Shown: positions 16,430-26,550, counted from the first letter of the stretch. The stretch: DNA of 64,000 nucleotides from an uncultured Duncaniella sp. (GCF_910578445.1 NZ_CAJTQC010000012.1:12989-76988), one strand, 5' to 3'. Numbers and translations: made by a program. The notes: generated by a model from the sequence alone, not told the origin.

Positions 16430-18142
16430 ATGGATCAGAAACCAGTCATCTATCAGCTTTTACCACGTCTCTTCACAAATACAAACACTCATTGTGTGCC
16501 CAACGGCACTTATTCACAGAACGGTTCGGGCAAAATGAACCATATCACCGATGCCATTCTATCCGGAATCAAGGAACTTGGGGTGACCCACGTATGGTAT
16601 ACCGGAATAATCGAACATGCTACCAAAACCGACTATAGCCGGTATGGCATCAAACCCGATAACCCTTATGTGGTCAAAGGTCAGGCCGGTTCGCCTTATG
16701 CAATAAAAGACTATTATGACATCGACCCTGACCTTGCGGAAAATGTCGAAGACCGTATGGGCGAATTCGAGGCACTCGTCGCCCGCACCCATGACGCTGG
16801 TCTCGAGGTTATAATCGATTTCGTGCCCAACCACACAGCACGCTGCTACAACAGCGACGCCAAACCCGCCGGTGTAAAGGATTTCGGGGAAGATGACAAC
16901 ACTGAAATGTTTTTCAGCCCCAATAACAACTATTACTATATGACCCGCCAGCTTTTTGCCCCGTCAATCGACCTCGGCACAGGCAAGAAAGCCTACATCG
17001 AATTTCCGGCAAAAGCTACGGGCGATGACTGTTTCTCGGCATTTCCGTCAGTCAACAACTGGTATGAGACAGCGAAACTCAACTACGGACGCGATCCGGG
17101 CAACTGGAGCACTCACTATCAGCCGATTCCTGACACATGGATGAAGATGCTCAACATACTTCGGTTCTGGGCATCGAAAGGCGTGGATGCATTCAGATGT
17201 GACATGGCCCACATGATTCCTCTCGAATTCTGGCAGTGGGTTATCCCAAATGTCAAGGACCGCTATCCGAGAATCAAATTCATAGCCGAGCTCTATGACG
17301 TCAAAATCTACCGCGACTTCATTGAAAAGGGAGGCTTCGACTATCTCTATGACAAAGTGAACCTCTACGACACACTGCGCGGCATACAGTGTTCAAACTT
17401 CTCGGCTGCGACAATCACCAACTGCTGGCAGACAGTCGAGGGAATCTCCGCACACATGCTTAACTTCCTTGAGAATCACGACGAACAGCGCTTCGGTTCG
17501 AAATTCTATGCCAGAGATCCAGCAAAAGTTATCCCGTCGCTCGTCATCAGCTCGATGATATCAACCGGTCCGATGATGATATATGCAGGACAGGAACTCG
17601 GCGAACAGGCGACCGACACGGAAGGATTCAGCGGTTATGACGGACGCACGACAATATTTGACTACTGGAGTGTGGCAACCCTGCGCCGATGGTACAACCA
17701 CGGCAATCCTGACGGATCGCAGCTCACTCCCCGCGAACGCTGGCTGAGAGCCAAATACTGCACTATCCTCGGACTCTGCAACCGTGAACGTGCAATCTCC
17801 AACGGCCGTTTCTTCGACCTCATGTATGTCAACTATCAAAATCCGACGCTCAATCCCCACCGCCAGTATGCGTTTATCCGTTCATATGACGGCGAAACGC
17901 TCATCATCGCGGTGAATTTCGCGGCTGATTCTTGTGACCTCGCAATCAATATTCCTCGCCATGCGTTCGACATGCTCAACATCCCCGAAGGAGAGGTGTT
18001 CGCCACCGAACTCATCACACGCCAGCAGGACATCAAGGAGCTACGTGCGACAAAGCCGTTCAGAACAATGATTCCTCCCCACGATGCCGTGGTCTGGAAA
18101 ATCAGACACCGTCAGGTGAAGCGCATTCCGAGCCGTTCATAA
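16430..18142 (+). CDS. alpha-amylase family protein (GH13), cytoplasmic
   Basis: 570-aa GH13 glycoside hydrolase. The four conserved regions are visible: DFVPNHTAR, then the nucleophile Asp258 in DAFRCDMAHM, the acid/base Glu287 in FIAELYD, and Asp351 in FLENHDEQR. There is no signal peptide, so it probably degrades imported or stored alpha-glucans, but the substrate cannot be read from the sequence. A C-terminal beta-domain follows residue about 470. The gene lies 49 nt after the patatin gene and ends ahead of a strong terminator. Confidence 0.9.
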   Translation: MDQKPVIYQLLPRLFTNTNTHCVPNGTYSQNGSGKMNHITDAILSGIKELGVTHVWYTGIIEHATKTDYSRYGIKPDNPYVVKGQAGSPYAIKDYYDIDPDLAENVEDRMGEFEALVARTHDAGLEVIIDFVPNHTARCYNSDAKPAGVKDFGEDDNTEMFFSPNNNYYYMTRQLFAPSIDLGTGKKAYIEFPAKATGDDCFSAFPSVNNWYETAKLNYGRDPGNWSTHYQPIPDTWMKMLNILRFWASKGVDAFRCDMAHMIPLEFWQWVIPNVKDRYPRIKFIAELYDVKIYRDFIEKGGFDYLYDKVNLYDTLRGIQCSNFSAATITNCWQTVEGISAHMLNFLENHDEQRFGSKFYARDPAKVIPSLVISSMISTGPMMIYAGQELGEQATDTEGFSGYDGRTTIFDYWSVATLRRWYNHGNPDGSQLTPRERWLRAKYCTILGLCNRERAISNGRFFDLMYVNYQNPTLNPHRQYAFIRSYDGETLIIAVNFAADSCDLAINIPRHAFDMLNIPEGEVFATELITRQQDIKELRATKPFRTMIPPHDAVVWKIRHRQVKRIPSRS

Positions 18143-18198
18143 GAACTTTATCAACGAAAATTCCGCTCCATTTTCATCCCTGAGCGACTAAAAAAGCA

Positions 18199-18240
18199 AC
18201 GGTCCGCATGTCTACCGAGACATGCGGACCGTTTGGTTTT
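18199..18240. terminator. bidirectional terminator between GH13 gene and DPP III gene
   Basis: A perfect 15-bp stem (18199-18213 with 18218-18232) and a 4-nt loop, with T-rich sequence on the + side and an A run on the other side. It serves the two convergent genes. Confidence 0.85.
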
Positions 18241-18284
18241 TATCATTGTGTCACGCGTCCTTTAAAAGACGCATGTCGTCAGCA

Positions 18285-20312
18285 TCACTTGCTGTTGGCA
18301 GGAAGAGTGCGATACTGCTCAGAGTAGCGGAGCACCTGAGGCAGATAGTCCTCCTCGTAGGTAATATTTACATCAGTTATATTTCCATCCTTGTCGGTCA
18401 CAGGAGTGTAGACAGGGTTGACAAATCCCTTGTAGGGGGCGATGTTGAGAGTAGCATAGCGGTCAAGCACCTCTTTGTGGAGCTGGGGATCAACCTTTAC
18501 AGCATAAGTCTCGACAAGATCGCGTCCGGCCTGATAGTCGCCTTCGCTCTTGATTCGCTGCACTTCGGCAAGGAGCTGTCCGAAAAGATCGCGGAGTTTG
18601 GCGTAATCATTAATCTTGATGTAGGTCTTGCCGTCGCGCTTCACCATTTCAATTACATTGTCTGCTTTACCCTTTTCATAAACCCATGCAGAAATAAGCT
18701 GGCGGTTACGCATGTGGGCTTCCTCGACATCCTTACCCGGCTCGATGCGCATGAGCTGAGTCATGAGACCGTTGAGGATGAACTTATAGTATTCAGCCTT
18801 GTAGGCATCAGGATTGTCAAGCAGACCAAGTTCGAGGAGCTTAGGATCGGCGAGATAGTAGAGGGCAAAGAGGTCGGCACGAGCTTCTTCGAGAGTCGAA
18901 CCGTGGGCCTTGAGCGCATCGGGGTCTACACCGGGGAGCAGACGGCCGGAGGCATGACCAAGACATTCGTGAAGGTCGGTGTGAAGATTGTCGGTGATGA
19001 AGAGATACTTGTCCATGAGATCAGAGGTCTCCTTATCGATGACAAACTCTTCGTTGAAACCGTTGCCGTGAGAAGCCTCGTCGTAGGCCTGAGTGATGTT
19101 TTCAAGTGTAACCGATTTCGAACCGTGGGCAGCACGAATCCAGTTGGCATTGGGAAGATTGATGCCGATAGGAGTGGCAGGATATGCGTCGCCGGCAAGG
19201 ATTGCAGCCGTGATGACCTTGGCGGTCACACCTTTCACCTTGTCTTTGCGGAAACGCGGATCGACAGGCGAGTTCTGCTCGAACCATTCGGCATTACCCG
19301 AGATAAGCTCTGTGCGGTGAGAAGCCTCTTCATTCTTAAAGTTGACAATCGATTCAAAAGCACCGGTCATGCCAAGGGGGTCACCGTAGCTCTCGATGAA
19401 GCCGTTGATGAAATCGACTCTCGATGCGGTGTCCTCAACCCAAGCAATCGAATAATCGTCGAATGCCTTGAGGTTACCTGTGGTGTAGAATTCGATAAGC
19501 TTGTTGATGACACCACGCTGCGTGTCATTCTCGGCATATTGCGCTGCCTTTCCGAGAAGATCGACAATGCGGGTGATGGCTTCGGAATACAGACCGCCTA
19601 CCTTGTAGGTCTGCTCGACAACTTTGCCGTTTTCCTTGATGACACGGGTGTTCAGACCCCATGACACGGGAGTGGCGTCAGTTGTGTCCTTGAGAGCATT
19701 ATAAAACTTCTCGACCTCGGCCTGAGTCACGCCGTCATAGAGATTGTTGGCAGATGTAGCGATCAGGTCCTGACCTTCGGCCTGATTCACACGCTTAGCC
19801 ATTACGTTAGGATTGAAAATCACCTCATAGAGCGTGTCGATGTTTTCAGGTTGCTTGTCGGCGGGAAGCTTTGCAACATTCTCAGCAAGGAACTCGCGAG
19901 AGAACGCAGGTGTAAACTTGTCCATCGAGTAGTGGTGGTGGATACCGTTGGCAAACTCAATCTGTTTGAGATAAGTTTCAAGCGCCTTGAAATCCTTGCT
20001 GTCACGGTCGCCGTCATAAGACTTGTAGACATTCTCGATAAGGTCGCGTATCGCAAGATTGTATTTGCCGTTCTGATCCCAGAGCATATCACGGCCAGTG
20101 AGGGCTGCTTCGGTCAGATAGTAGATGAGTATGCGCTGCTGAGGAGTCAGATTCTCAAAATCAGGCACTTTATAACGAAGCACTTCAATGTCGGCAAAAC
20201 GATCGACTGTATAGTCAAAATCGTCAGCCTTGACTTGGTCGGTTGCTTTTGACGCACACGACGTTATGGCTAATGCTGCCATAGCGGGAAAAATGAATTT
20301 GGTTAGTGACAC
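18285..20312 (-). CDS. dipeptidyl peptidase III (M49), lipoprotein
   Basis: 675-aa zinc metallopeptidase that removes dipeptides from peptide N-termini. The M49 signature HECLGH is at residues 448-453 and the second zinc motif EEARAD at 475-480. The N-terminus (MSLTKFIFPAMAALAITSC) is a lipoprotein signal with a lipobox ending in Cys, so the enzyme is probably anchored in the periplasm or on the surface. Characterised Bacteroides DPP III has the same length. It is the last gene of a run dxr-rseP-rlmI-this gene, with a 69-nt gap upstream, and ends at the shared terminator. Confidence 0.93.
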   Translation of the reverse strand: MSLTKFIFPAMAALAITSCASKATDQVKADDFDYTVDRFADIEVLRYKVPDFENLTPQQRILIYYLTEAALTGRDMLWDQNGKYNLAIRDLIENVYKSYDGDRDSKDFKALETYLKQIEFANGIHHHYSMDKFTPAFSREFLAENVAKLPADKQPENIDTLYEVIFNPNVMAKRVNQAEGQDLIATSANNLYDGVTQAEVEKFYNALKDTTDATPVSWGLNTRVIKENGKVVEQTYKVGGLYSEAITRIVDLLGKAAQYAENDTQRGVINKLIEFYTTGNLKAFDDYSIAWVEDTASRVDFINGFIESYGDPLGMTGAFESIVNFKNEEASHRTELISGNAEWFEQNSPVDPRFRKDKVKGVTAKVITAAILAGDAYPATPIGINLPNANWIRAAHGSKSVTLENITQAYDEASHGNGFNEEFVIDKETSDLMDKYLFITDNLHTDLHECLGHASGRLLPGVDPDALKAHGSTLEEARADLFALYYLADPKLLELGLLDNPDAYKAEYYKFILNGLMTQLMRIEPGKDVEEAHMRNRQLISAWVYEKGKADNVIEMVKRDGKTYIKINDYAKLRDLFGQLLAEVQRIKSEGDYQAGRDLVETYAVKVDPQLHKEVLDRYATLNIAPYKGFVNPVYTPVTDKDGNITDVNITYEEDYLPQVLRYSEQYRTLPANSK

Positions 20313-20314
20313 GT

Positions 20315-20362
20315 GTATTAAGTATTAAGGATGAAGTATTAAATATTAAGTGTTAAGGAGGA
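20315..20362. repeat. imperfect AT-rich tandem repeat
   Basis: Two degenerate copies built on TATTAAGTATTAAGGATGAAG lie between rlmI and the DPP III gene. Probably slippage in a short spacer. Confidence 0.5.
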
Positions 20363-20381
20363 AGTTACTACACACTTGTAT

Positions 20382-21572
20382 TTATTCTACGTAGAGGACG
20401 AGGCCTTTGAGATATTCGCCTTCCGGATGATAGATGTTGACGGGATGGTCGGCCGGCTGGGTGAGCTGATGGAGAATGCGCACCCTGCGACCCGACATGG
20501 CAGCTGCGGTGAAGACGGCAAGACGGAACTGCTCCTTGCTGATGGCCTGCGAGCAGGAGAATGTGAAAAGAATTCCACCGGGCGCAATCTTCTCGAAAGC
20601 AGCAGCATTCAGACGGCGATAGCCGATCATCGCATTGCGTATTGCGCTGCGGTGTTTGGCAAACGCCGGGGGGTCGAGGACAATCAGGTCATATGCCCCC
20701 TTTTCCATACGGCCAAGGAACTTGAAAGCATCCTCGGCATATGACTTATGACGTTCGTCGCCCGGGAAGTTCAACTCTATATTGGCATCCGTAAGTGTGA
20801 TTGCCTTAGCTGATGAATCGACCGAATGGACGAGTTCAGCACCTCCACGCATGGCATAGACAGAAAATCCGCCAGTGTAGCAGAACATGTTGAGCACCTT
20901 TGCCCCCTCGCTGTATTTCTGAAGGAGCGAACGGTTGTCGCGCTGATCCACGAAAAATCCGGTCTTCTGCCCCTTAAGCCAGTCGATGTTGAACTTAAGA
21001 CCGTTTTCAACCGCGATATTCGTATCAAAGCCACCTATTATATAATCATTGACAGGATCAAGGCGCGCTTTGAAAGGCAGTGTGGTCTCAGACTTGTAAT
21101 ACACATTCCTGATGCCGGCGTCGGGCAAACGGGTAAGCTCACGGGCGATAATGTCGCGTGCGAAGTGCATGCCCGGGCTATGAGCCTGAAGCACAGCTGT
21201 ATTTCCATAAATATCCACAACGCATCCCGGAAGGAAATCACCTTCGCCATGAACAAGGCGGAAAGTCGAATTGTCGGGGCGTATGAGACCGAGTTTCCTG
21301 CGCAGTTCCCATGCCTGCGACAAACGTTCGGCATAGAACGACGAATCAATCATCCGCTCTGAAGAATCGAGCATACGGACGGCTATCGAACCTATCTCAT
21401 AGTGACCTACACCGAGTGAACGGCCGTCGGCTGCTTCGACACGCACAGTCTCGCCCTCTTCAAGTCCTTCGGGGAGGTGTGAAATCGCACCGGAAAATAC
21501 CCACGGGTGGAAACGCAGGAGCGACTCCTCTTTTCCACGTTTGAGTGTGATGGTTTTAAGTTGTGATGACAT
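20382..21572 (-). CDS. rlmI: 23S rRNA (cytosine) methyltransferase, RlmI-like
   Basis: 396-aa class I SAM-dependent rRNA methyltransferase. An N-terminal PUA domain starts with KRGKEESLLRFHPWVFSGAI; the Rossmann domain has VLNMFCYTGGFSVYA (SAM binding), LIVLDPPAFAKH (motif IV) and FTFSCSQAI carrying the Cys expected for 5-methylcytosine formation. By family, it modifies C1962 of 23S rRNA. Starts 24 nt after rseP, so probably in the dxr-rseP-rlmI operon. Confidence 0.88.
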   Translation of the reverse strand: MSSQLKTITLKRGKEESLLRFHPWVFSGAISHLPEGLEEGETVRVEAADGRSLGVGHYEIGSIAVRMLDSSERMIDSSFYAERLSQAWELRRKLGLIRPDNSTFRLVHGEGDFLPGCVVDIYGNTAVLQAHSPGMHFARDIIARELTRLPDAGIRNVYYKSETTLPFKARLDPVNDYIIGGFDTNIAVENGLKFNIDWLKGQKTGFFVDQRDNRSLLQKYSEGAKVLNMFCYTGGFSVYAMRGGAELVHSVDSSAKAITLTDANIELNFPGDERHKSYAEDAFKFLGRMEKGAYDLIVLDPPAFAKHRSAIRNAMIGYRRLNAAAFEKIAPGGILFTFSCSQAISKEQFRLAVFTAAAMSGRRVRILHQLTQPADHPVNIYHPEGEYLKGLVLYVE

Positions 21573-21596
21573 ATATCAATACAGTAATTTGCTGTG

Positions 21597-22952
21597 TTAT
21601 TTAAAGAATGCCCGGAAGATGTCGTTGCCGTTGGCATAAAGCAGGAGCAGGAGCAGGAACGCCATGCCGACATACTGCGCGGCAATGAGGACTTTTTCGG
21701 GAGCTTGCTTGCCGGTGATGATTTCCCAAAGGAGGAACATCACGTGTCCACCGTCGAGTCCCGGAATGGGAATAATATTCATGAACGCGAGAGCGACCGA
21801 GAGGAAAGCGGTGATTTCCCAGAAGCTTAGCCAGTTCCATCGTTCAGGGAACATGTTGCCGATCGCACCGAATCCACCAATGCTCTCAGCACCTTCCTGC
21901 GAGAAGACATGACGCATCGAACTTACATAATTCGAAAGTGTGCTCGTACCGATTTCCCACCCCTTGGGGAATGACTCAAAGAAGTTGTAGCTGATGGTGA
22001 CAGGCTCGTAGACAGCGGTCAGCGGACGGAGCTGGAAACCGAGTTTGCCATGGGAATTGGGCGTCATTTCAATCTTCAGAGTCTTTCCGTCGCGCTCAAC
22101 CGTGACAGGGACTTTTTTGTCGGCATAGCTGCGGAGTGCCGCAGTCAGCTCTGAATATGACGGAGTCGGGATGGTGTCGACCGCAATGATATGGTCGCCC
22201 TCTTTCAATCCTGCCTTGGCCGCAGCCTCGCCGGGCACGATACGATCGATGTAGACAGGCAGACGGTAGGCAAGGAAACCTTTGTCGTCGTTCAGACGGA
22301 ACAGGAAATCATCGGGAATGGCGATGTTGACCGTGTCCTTGTGGTTGCGGATGACAGTGACCACCTTCGCATCGGCCATCTTATAAGGATAGTCACCCTT
22401 CGAAGCGTCAAGCAGCTCTCCATCGGCCATGTAAGGGATGTCGCCGTTACGGAAACCCACCTTCTGGGCTGCCGGTGTGAAGTCGAAGCCCTCGGTTGCA
22501 GCATCAAACGGGATGTATTGCGAACCCCAGAGCATCGCTATGCCGGCATAGATAAGAATCGCAAGAATGAAGTTGAACATCACGCCGCCGAGCATGACGA
22601 GCAGACGCTGCCAGGCCGGTTTCGTGCGGAACTCCCACGGTTTTGGTTCTTGTTTCATCTGCTCGGTATCCATCGACTCGTCAATCATACCGGCAATCTT
22701 GCAATATCCGCCGAGCGGAAGCCAGCCTATGCCATATTCGGTGTCGCGCCACGAACTTTTATTCGGGTCAGCACCGGGTTTTGGCTTCGGTTTCCATTTG
22801 AAGAGTGAGAAATAAGGGTCGAAGAACATGTAGAACTTCTCGACCTTTATTCCGAATATGCGTGAGAATATGAAATGACCGAATTCATGTATGATTACAA
22901 GAAAGGCCAGAGCGACAATAAGCTGTAACGCTTTTATGAGAAATGTTTCCAT
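21597..22952 (-). CDS. rseP: RIP metalloprotease, site-2 protease family
   Basis: 451-aa intramembrane zinc protease. HEFGH at residues 22-26 in the first membrane segment and GLDGGH near residue 395 supply the zinc ligands. A PDZ region (VPGEAAAKAGLKEGDHIIAV) lies in between, and at least four hydrophobic segments are evident. In other bacteria this enzyme cleaves anti-sigma factors and leftover signal peptides. Directly after dxr (56 nt) and before rlmI (24 nt); the dxr-rseP pairing is common across bacteria. Confidence 0.93.
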   Translation of the reverse strand: METFLIKALQLIVALAFLVIIHEFGHFIFSRIFGIKVEKFYMFFDPYFSLFKWKPKPKPGADPNKSSWRDTEYGIGWLPLGGYCKIAGMIDESMDTEQMKQEPKPWEFRTKPAWQRLLVMLGGVMFNFILAILIYAGIAMLWGSQYIPFDAATEGFDFTPAAQKVGFRNGDIPYMADGELLDASKGDYPYKMADAKVVTVIRNHKDTVNIAIPDDFLFRLNDDKGFLAYRLPVYIDRIVPGEAAAKAGLKEGDHIIAVDTIPTPSYSELTAALRSYADKKVPVTVERDGKTLKIEMTPNSHGKLGFQLRPLTAVYEPVTISYNFFESFPKGWEIGTSTLSNYVSSMRHVFSQEGAESIGGFGAIGNMFPERWNWLSFWEITAFLSVALAFMNIIPIPGLDGGHVMFLLWEIITGKQAPEKVLIAAQYVGMAFLLLLLLYANGNDIFRAFFK

Positions 22953-23008
22953 TAAAATTTAAATCAGATGTATGTTTTAACTTTGTGCGTGTCCCGCGTC
23001 TGTCACGG

Positions 23009-24178
23009 TCAGCGCAGAGGAATCTTGCAGCCTGTGAGTTCCTCGGCAAAAGTGATGGCAGCCCTGTGGGTCTCCACATAGTCATCAAGCGTCGGCGACT
23101 GAATGAATGGAATCGCATCGAGAGTGCGCGTGATAGTGCCGTATATTTCCGGGAACGATATTTTTTCATCGAGGAAAGCGCGCACGGCCACTTCGTTGGC
23201 CGCGTTGATGATACATGCGGCGTTGCCTCCGCGATTGAGCGCATAGGGAGCGAGGGTCAGACAGGGGAATTTTTCAGGGTCGGGCTTCTCGAAAGTGAGT
23301 TGCGCGTAGTCAGTGAGCGAGAGCGGACGCTCCGACGACGGGAGACGCGTAGCATCGCCAAGCGCATAGCGTATGGGCAGACGCATGTCGGGGATTCCGA
23401 GCTGTGCTTTCACTGCTCCGTCGATAAACTCGACCATTGAGTGGACGATTGACTGAGGATGGACAACGGCCTCAATCCTGTCGGGCTTCACATCAAAAAG
23501 CCAGCGGGCCTCGATGATTTCGAAAGCCTTGTTGAGCATAGTAGCCGAATCAATGGTGATTTTAGCTCCCATGTTCCAGCGCGGATGACGCAGAGCCTGC
23601 GAAGGGGTGACACCTTCAATCTGTTCGCGTGAGAACGACCTGAACGGACCTCCGGAGGCAGTGATGATAAGTTTTTCGACAGTCGCCGGATCTTCACCCA
23701 CCAGACACTGGTAGATGGCCGAATGTTCGGAATCGACCGGAATCACCCTGACAGGCGATTCACGGAGAAGGCTTGTGATCAGCTCGCCGGCCACCACGAG
23801 AGTCTCCTTGTTGGCGAGTGCAATCTGCTTACCCGCACGAATCGCACGGACAGTCGGAAGCAAACCGCTGTAGCCGACAGTCGCAGTGACCACCGTATCG
23901 AAATCAGGACGCTCCATCGCGTCAGCCATAGCTGCGCTGCCGGCTGCTGTCTCGATGCCAAGAGGAGAAAGAGCCTCGCGCAGACGGGCATATTTTGATT
24001 CGTCGGCGATTATAGCCAGAGAGGGACGGAATTTGACAGCCTGTTCGATAAGCTGCTCTACATTAGAACCGGCGGCAAGCACGGTAGCCTTGAAGCGCTC
24101 AGGGAAGCGCGAAATCACATCAAGAGTCTGCGTTCCTATCGACCCCGTCGAGCCGAGGATTGCTATGTTATGTGGCAT
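23009..24178 (-). CDS. dxr: 1-deoxy-D-xylulose-5-phosphate reductoisomerase
   Basis: Second step of the MEP isoprenoid pathway. The NADPH-binding loop is ILGSTGSIGTQTLDV; ANKETLVVAGE and PVDSEHSAIYQCL carry metal and substrate residues; ITASGGPFR is the flexible catalytic loop and HPRWNMGAKITIDSATMLNK (20 residues) is the most conserved stretch. 389 aa is normal. First gene of the - strand run dxr-rseP-rlmI-DPP III. Confidence 0.96.
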   Translation of the reverse strand: MPHNIAILGSTGSIGTQTLDVISRFPERFKATVLAAGSNVEQLIEQAVKFRPSLAIIADESKYARLREALSPLGIETAAGSAAMADAMERPDFDTVVTATVGYSGLLPTVRAIRAGKQIALANKETLVVAGELITSLLRESPVRVIPVDSEHSAIYQCLVGEDPATVEKLIITASGGPFRSFSREQIEGVTPSQALRHPRWNMGAKITIDSATMLNKAFEIIEARWLFDVKPDRIEAVVHPQSIVHSMVEFIDGAVKAQLGIPDMRLPIRYALGDATRLPSSERPLSLTDYAQLTFEKPDPEKFPCLTLAPYALNRGGNAACIINAANEVAVRAFLDEKISFPEIYGTITRTLDAIPFIQSPTLDDYVETHRAAITFAEELTGCKIPLR

Positions 24179-24215
24179 GAGTGGATAAATCTATAAAGAG
24201 CATGTTTAAGAACTG

Positions 24216-24223
24216 CAAAAATA
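24216..24223 (-). promoter_or_regulatory. possible -7 element upstream of dxr
   Basis: On the - strand TATTTTTG matches TAnnTTTG, 37 nt before dxr. The -33 partner is weak. Confidence 0.4.
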
Positions 24224-24238
24224 CGCAAAAATCCTCAC

Positions 24239-24274
24239 TTTGGCACGGTTTTTGCGGATTTTTGAGTAATTTTG
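24239..24274 (+). promoter_or_regulatory. predicted promoter of the TPR protein gene
   Basis: TTTG (24239-24242) and TAATTTTG (24267-24274), spacer 24 nt, slightly long. The -7 box is 16 nt from the ATG (24291). It lies beside the dxr promoter element in the divergent gap. Confidence 0.5.
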
Positions 24275-24290
24275 CATATATAAGTTATCT

Positions 24291-26498
24291 ATGAACCACC
24301 AAATTGATATATCCAAGGATCTTGAACGTCTCATCGGCCAAAGGCGTGTCAATGACGCGCTTGACCTGATTGACAACGCATCGGCCACATTAGGGGCTGT
24401 CCCGGAACTGCGCTCGGCCACATCGCGTCTTCGCGAAAGCTACGAGCTGATGACCCACTACGCACTGCAGGGCATGCCCGACCCGGCACGCCCCGAGCTA
24501 TATGCCGGGATAATAGCTGACATCCGGGCGCTTGCCGACGAACTTCACCGCCGTTCGCGCCTCGACGATGCCCCTACCCTATATTTCAACACCCTGCGCT
24601 ATCAGAACATGCGCCCCGACATAAGCATTGCCACATTGCTCGACGAATACCGCCGTGTCAACCGGCGCTTGCAGATGGCGATGCTCACTGAAGATGTCGA
24701 AAAGGCCGGGAAAGAATTTTCCATGCGTGCCGAAGATCTCGAAAAAAGAATATTCAACCTCATCTGGATTACATATCCGCTCACGGTCGACGATGCCGCA
24801 GCCATAGGCAATCTCCTGAGCGACATATCGCTCGCCGGACACTTCAAGCAACTGTGTGTGTCAGCCCTGATGTTAGGTCAGCTCGAATATCCCGACGAGA
24901 AACGCATGCGTCTGCTCATGGATGCCTATCTCTCGGACAACGCGGAAATATCAGTGCGCGCGCTGTGTTCGATGCTTATCGTCATGTCGGTTCAGCGCGA
25001 CAGACCGTTTTCGCCATCTCTCTCCCGCCGCTTCGACTCACTACGCGAGGACAGCCGCTGGGGTGCTGACGTGAGGATGGCACTCCTGCAATTCATCCGC
25101 GCACGCGACACGGAGCGAATCGGCCGTAAACTGACCGACGAAGTGATTCCTGAGATGATGAAGCTCCAGCCGGAGCTTGAGAAACTCGGACGCAAACCGC
25201 TCGATCCGGAATCAATTGAAGAGAATCCTGAATGGGCCGAACTGCTCGATAAATCAGGAATAACCGACAAGCTTAAAGAGCTTCAGGAAATACAGGAAGA
25301 CGGAGGCGACGTGATGATGGTCACCTTCAGCAAGCTCAAGACCTTCCCGTTTTTCAACGACATCTCCAACTGGTTTCTCCCCTTCCACACATCACACTCA
25401 TCCATCGCCGGGAGCAACGACGCGTCAGTCCGTATGCTTGCCGACATAATGGAAAGCGCTCCGATGTTCTGCAACAGCGACAAATATTCAATCATCCTCT
25501 CGCTCGCACAAGTGCCGGAAGCCCAGAAACAGATGATGTCATCGCAGCTCAAAGCCCATTCGGCACAGATGGCGGCGATGAGTTTCGGCGACATCGACTC
25601 GTCGCAGAAAGGGCGCGAACGCCTTGCAGGAAAATACGTGCAGGACATCTACCGTTTCTTCCGCCTGTTCAGACGCAAGGGCGAATTCAACGATCCCTTC
25701 GCCACTACGCTCAACCTTGTGACAGTCCCGCTGCTGTCCGACATATTCGACGATGCCGACACTCTGCTCCTCGTCGGAGAATTCTATTTCAAACACAAGC
25801 ATTTCGCCGACGCTTTCGATGTGTTCGAACGTCTGTCAGACAAAATCCCGCCATCGGCACAGCTCTATCAGAAAATGGGCTACTGCATGCAGATGCTCGG
25901 GGCGATAGACACAGCCGTCAGATATTATGAACAGAGCGAGCTGCTCAACGCCGAAAGTCTCTGGACCATCAAGCGACTCGCCATCTGCCACCGCAACTCC
26001 CGCAACTGGGGAAAGGCCGTCGAATACTACTCACGCCTTGCGGCAGCAAATCCCGACGACGCAAACGTGGCGCTCAATCTGGCTCTGTGCCATCTCGAAA
26101 ACGGACAGACATCCGAAGCTATGCAGCTGCTCTACAAAGTTGAGTTCCTGCAGGGCGAATCAGACCGCTCGTCGCGTCCGCTTGTCAGATGCGCACTGTT
26201 GGAAAACAATCTTGATAAGGCCCGTCGATATTCCGACGCGCTGCTCTCGCGCACACCTTCGGCATCGGACTACATGCACGCAGGACACATCGAAATCCTC
26301 AGCGGAAACCTCGACAATGGAGTGAGACTCTACGCCGAGGCAATAGCCGCTGATAATTTCGACACTGGAAATTTCGTCAGGACTTTCAAATCAGACATGG
26401 AGACCTACAAATCCATGTCGGCTATCGACCCGCTGACACTCGGCCTGATTCTCGACGAGGCAATCAAACGCTCGTCGGCTCTCGGTCACAAGGTCTGA
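24291..26498 (+). CDS. TPR-repeat protein, function unknown
   Basis: 735-aa soluble protein with no signal peptide or membrane segment. The N-terminal 450 residues are mostly helical and unlike any family I recognise. From about residue 480 there are tetratricopeptide-like helix pairs, including LYQKMGYCMQMLGAIDTAVRY, AVEYYSRLAAANPDDANVAL and LALCHLENGQTSEAMQLLY (each at the 34-residue TPR spacing). Likely a scaffold for protein-protein contacts. It is divergent from dxr and 52 nt ahead of an M3 peptidase gene. Confidence 0.75.
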   Translation: MNHQIDISKDLERLIGQRRVNDALDLIDNASATLGAVPELRSATSRLRESYELMTHYALQGMPDPARPELYAGIIADIRALADELHRRSRLDDAPTLYFNTLRYQNMRPDISIATLLDEYRRVNRRLQMAMLTEDVEKAGKEFSMRAEDLEKRIFNLIWITYPLTVDDAAAIGNLLSDISLAGHFKQLCVSALMLGQLEYPDEKRMRLLMDAYLSDNAEISVRALCSMLIVMSVQRDRPFSPSLSRRFDSLREDSRWGADVRMALLQFIRARDTERIGRKLTDEVIPEMMKLQPELEKLGRKPLDPESIEENPEWAELLDKSGITDKLKELQEIQEDGGDVMMVTFSKLKTFPFFNDISNWFLPFHTSHSSIAGSNDASVRMLADIMESAPMFCNSDKYSIILSLAQVPEAQKQMMSSQLKAHSAQMAAMSFGDIDSSQKGRERLAGKYVQDIYRFFRLFRRKGEFNDPFATTLNLVTVPLLSDIFDDADTLLLVGEFYFKHKHFADAFDVFERLSDKIPPSAQLYQKMGYCMQMLGAIDTAVRYYEQSELLNAESLWTIKRLAICHRNSRNWGKAVEYYSRLAAANPDDANVALNLALCHLENGQTSEAMQLLYKVEFLQGESDRSSRPLVRCALLENNLDKARRYSDALLSRTPSASDYMHAGHIEILSGNLDNGVRLYAEAIAADNFDTGNFVRTFKSDMETYKSMSAIDPLTLGLILDEAIKRSSALGHKV

Positions 26499-26550
26499 AG
26501 AAAACCGTACATTAATTAACCATTCACTGTCATATCTTCAAAATTTTTAC

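Noticed and set aside
18222..19664. 480-codon frame on + opposite the DPP III gene
   Set aside because: Antisense shadow of a clear M49 peptidase; no recognisable domains, no promoter or start context.
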